64,000 nt of DNA from Pseudomonadota bacterium (GTDB lineage: Bacteria > Pseudomonadota > Gammaproteobacteria > Burkholderiales > Ferrovaceae): assembly GCA_021811145.1 (NCBI GenBank), contig JAJZPN010000002.1, forward strand, positions 1 through 64,000. The letters run 5' to 3'. Position 1 is the first letter of the stretch. Every line of letters starts with the position of its first letter. Made by a program: the position numbers and the translations under genes. Positions 63,733-64,000 of the stretch are shown here, piece by piece. The notes below the pieces were generated by a model. The model did not search any database. It was not told the DNA's origin and saw only the letters and a program-made list of their open reading frames with translations.

Positions 63733-64000
63733 CTAAAGCGGTTTCTTTCTTAATAATTTGAGTATCTCAAGGTACATATTAACAGTCCTATGATTAAAGC
63801 GAAACTCAGTCTCTTTCAAGTGCAAATAAAACGTATGCTTCGGTATACCGTTAAATTTTGCCAAGCGTCGTTTCGCATAACTCCAAAAAGACTCAATTCC
63901 ATTGATATGCCGATCGCCATTTGCAAATTCATTCTCACCGTGATGCACCCTAAAGTGCTTATCAAAGCCAATGTCCACCAAACCATCATAACCACGCCAT
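63733..64000 (-). mobile_element. IS1595-family transposase, 3' part (runs off the edge)
   Basis: The frame is open from 64000 to a TAG at 63733 (about 88 residues visible). The stretch HINGIESFWSYAKRRLAKFNG and FNHRT are characteristic of the DDE region at the C-terminus of IS1595/ISXO2 transposases. The 5' part is outside the window. The element's end is probably near 63720, where GGGTCTTAGGAAGC begins, but the other end is not visible to confirm an inverted repeat. Confidence 0.8.

Overview
The window is a dense, AT-rich stretch of chromosome from a Gram-negative bacterium. It is most likely a small-genome betaproteobacterium of the Nitrosomonadales/Burkholderiales type; the species cannot be read from the sequence. 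The grounds for this are gene content and order: metX-metW, gatCAB divergent from mreBCD-mrdAB-rlpA, dat-ybeD-lipB-lipA, ispE-tRNA(Gln)-prs-rplY-pth-ychF, coaD-rsmD-ftsYEX, rpoH, coaE-zapD, and rpsP-rimM-trmD-rplS. Outer-membrane genes (lolB, rlpA), PBP2 and a ZapD homologue are present. Almost all of it is core housekeeping sequence with very short gaps and many start/stop overlaps.

Layout. 1-1635: the end of ubiJ and ubiB (ubiquinone). 1684-6536 (minus): a branched-chain amino-acid ABC importer, livK-livH-livMG(fused)-livF. 6678-9408: a gamma-carbonic-anhydrase-like protein, a small hydrolase, hemJ and an RlmL-like rRNA methylase. 9508-13570: phoB-phoR followed directly by ptsH-ptsI. 13567-20390 (mostly minus): pyrE, ampG (plus), metW, metX, gatB, gatA, gatC. 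20475-30421 (plus): a long envelope and lipoate run, mreB-mreC-mreD-mrdA-mrdB-rlpA-dacC-dat-ybeD-lipB-lipA. 30514-32853 (minus): an isolated ketosynthase-ACP-hydrolase operon. 32934-41484 (minus): ychF, SYLF protein, pth, rplY, prs, tRNA-Gln, ispE, lolB, a TPR protein, ferredoxin, coaD, rsmD. 41532-44079 (plus): ftsY, ftsE, ftsX. 44051-48486 (minus): a lipid-modification cluster of Cfa-like methyltransferase, DUF1365, FAD oxidase, lipocalin and TetR regulator. 48796-50794 (plus): peroxiredoxin, rpoH, folB. 50796-55090 (minus): zapD, coaE, a shortened pilD, a CorC-type CBS protein and a CcsA-like protein. Ffh (plus) follows. 56485-59930 (minus): plsY, xerD, rplS, trmD, rimM, rpsP. After that come an orphan HipB-like regulator, an sseA-EamA-Rieske oxygenase group (minus), and an IS1595-family transposase running off the right edge.

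Main points for a second look: (1) FtsE keeps Walker A but has lost the Q-loop glutamine, the LSGGQ signature, the catalytic glutamate and the H-loop histidine, and FtsX has diverged with it; (2) a perfect CIRCE element lies in front of rpoH, implying HrcA control of the heat-shock sigma factor; (3) the conserved XerD N-terminus lies upstream of every ATG, GTG or TTG, suggesting an AUU start; (4) a Cfa/DUF1365/FAD-oxidase/lipocalin cluster resembles furan-fatty-acid loci but carries a TetR regulator; (5) a ketosynthase-ACP operon includes a hydrolase with a cysteine nucleophile; (6) PilD lacks the methyltransferase domain and has no pilB/pilC beside it; (7) LivM and LivG are fused. No CRISPR array, prophage or defence island was seen. 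All calls come from reading the sequence; no database search was possible.
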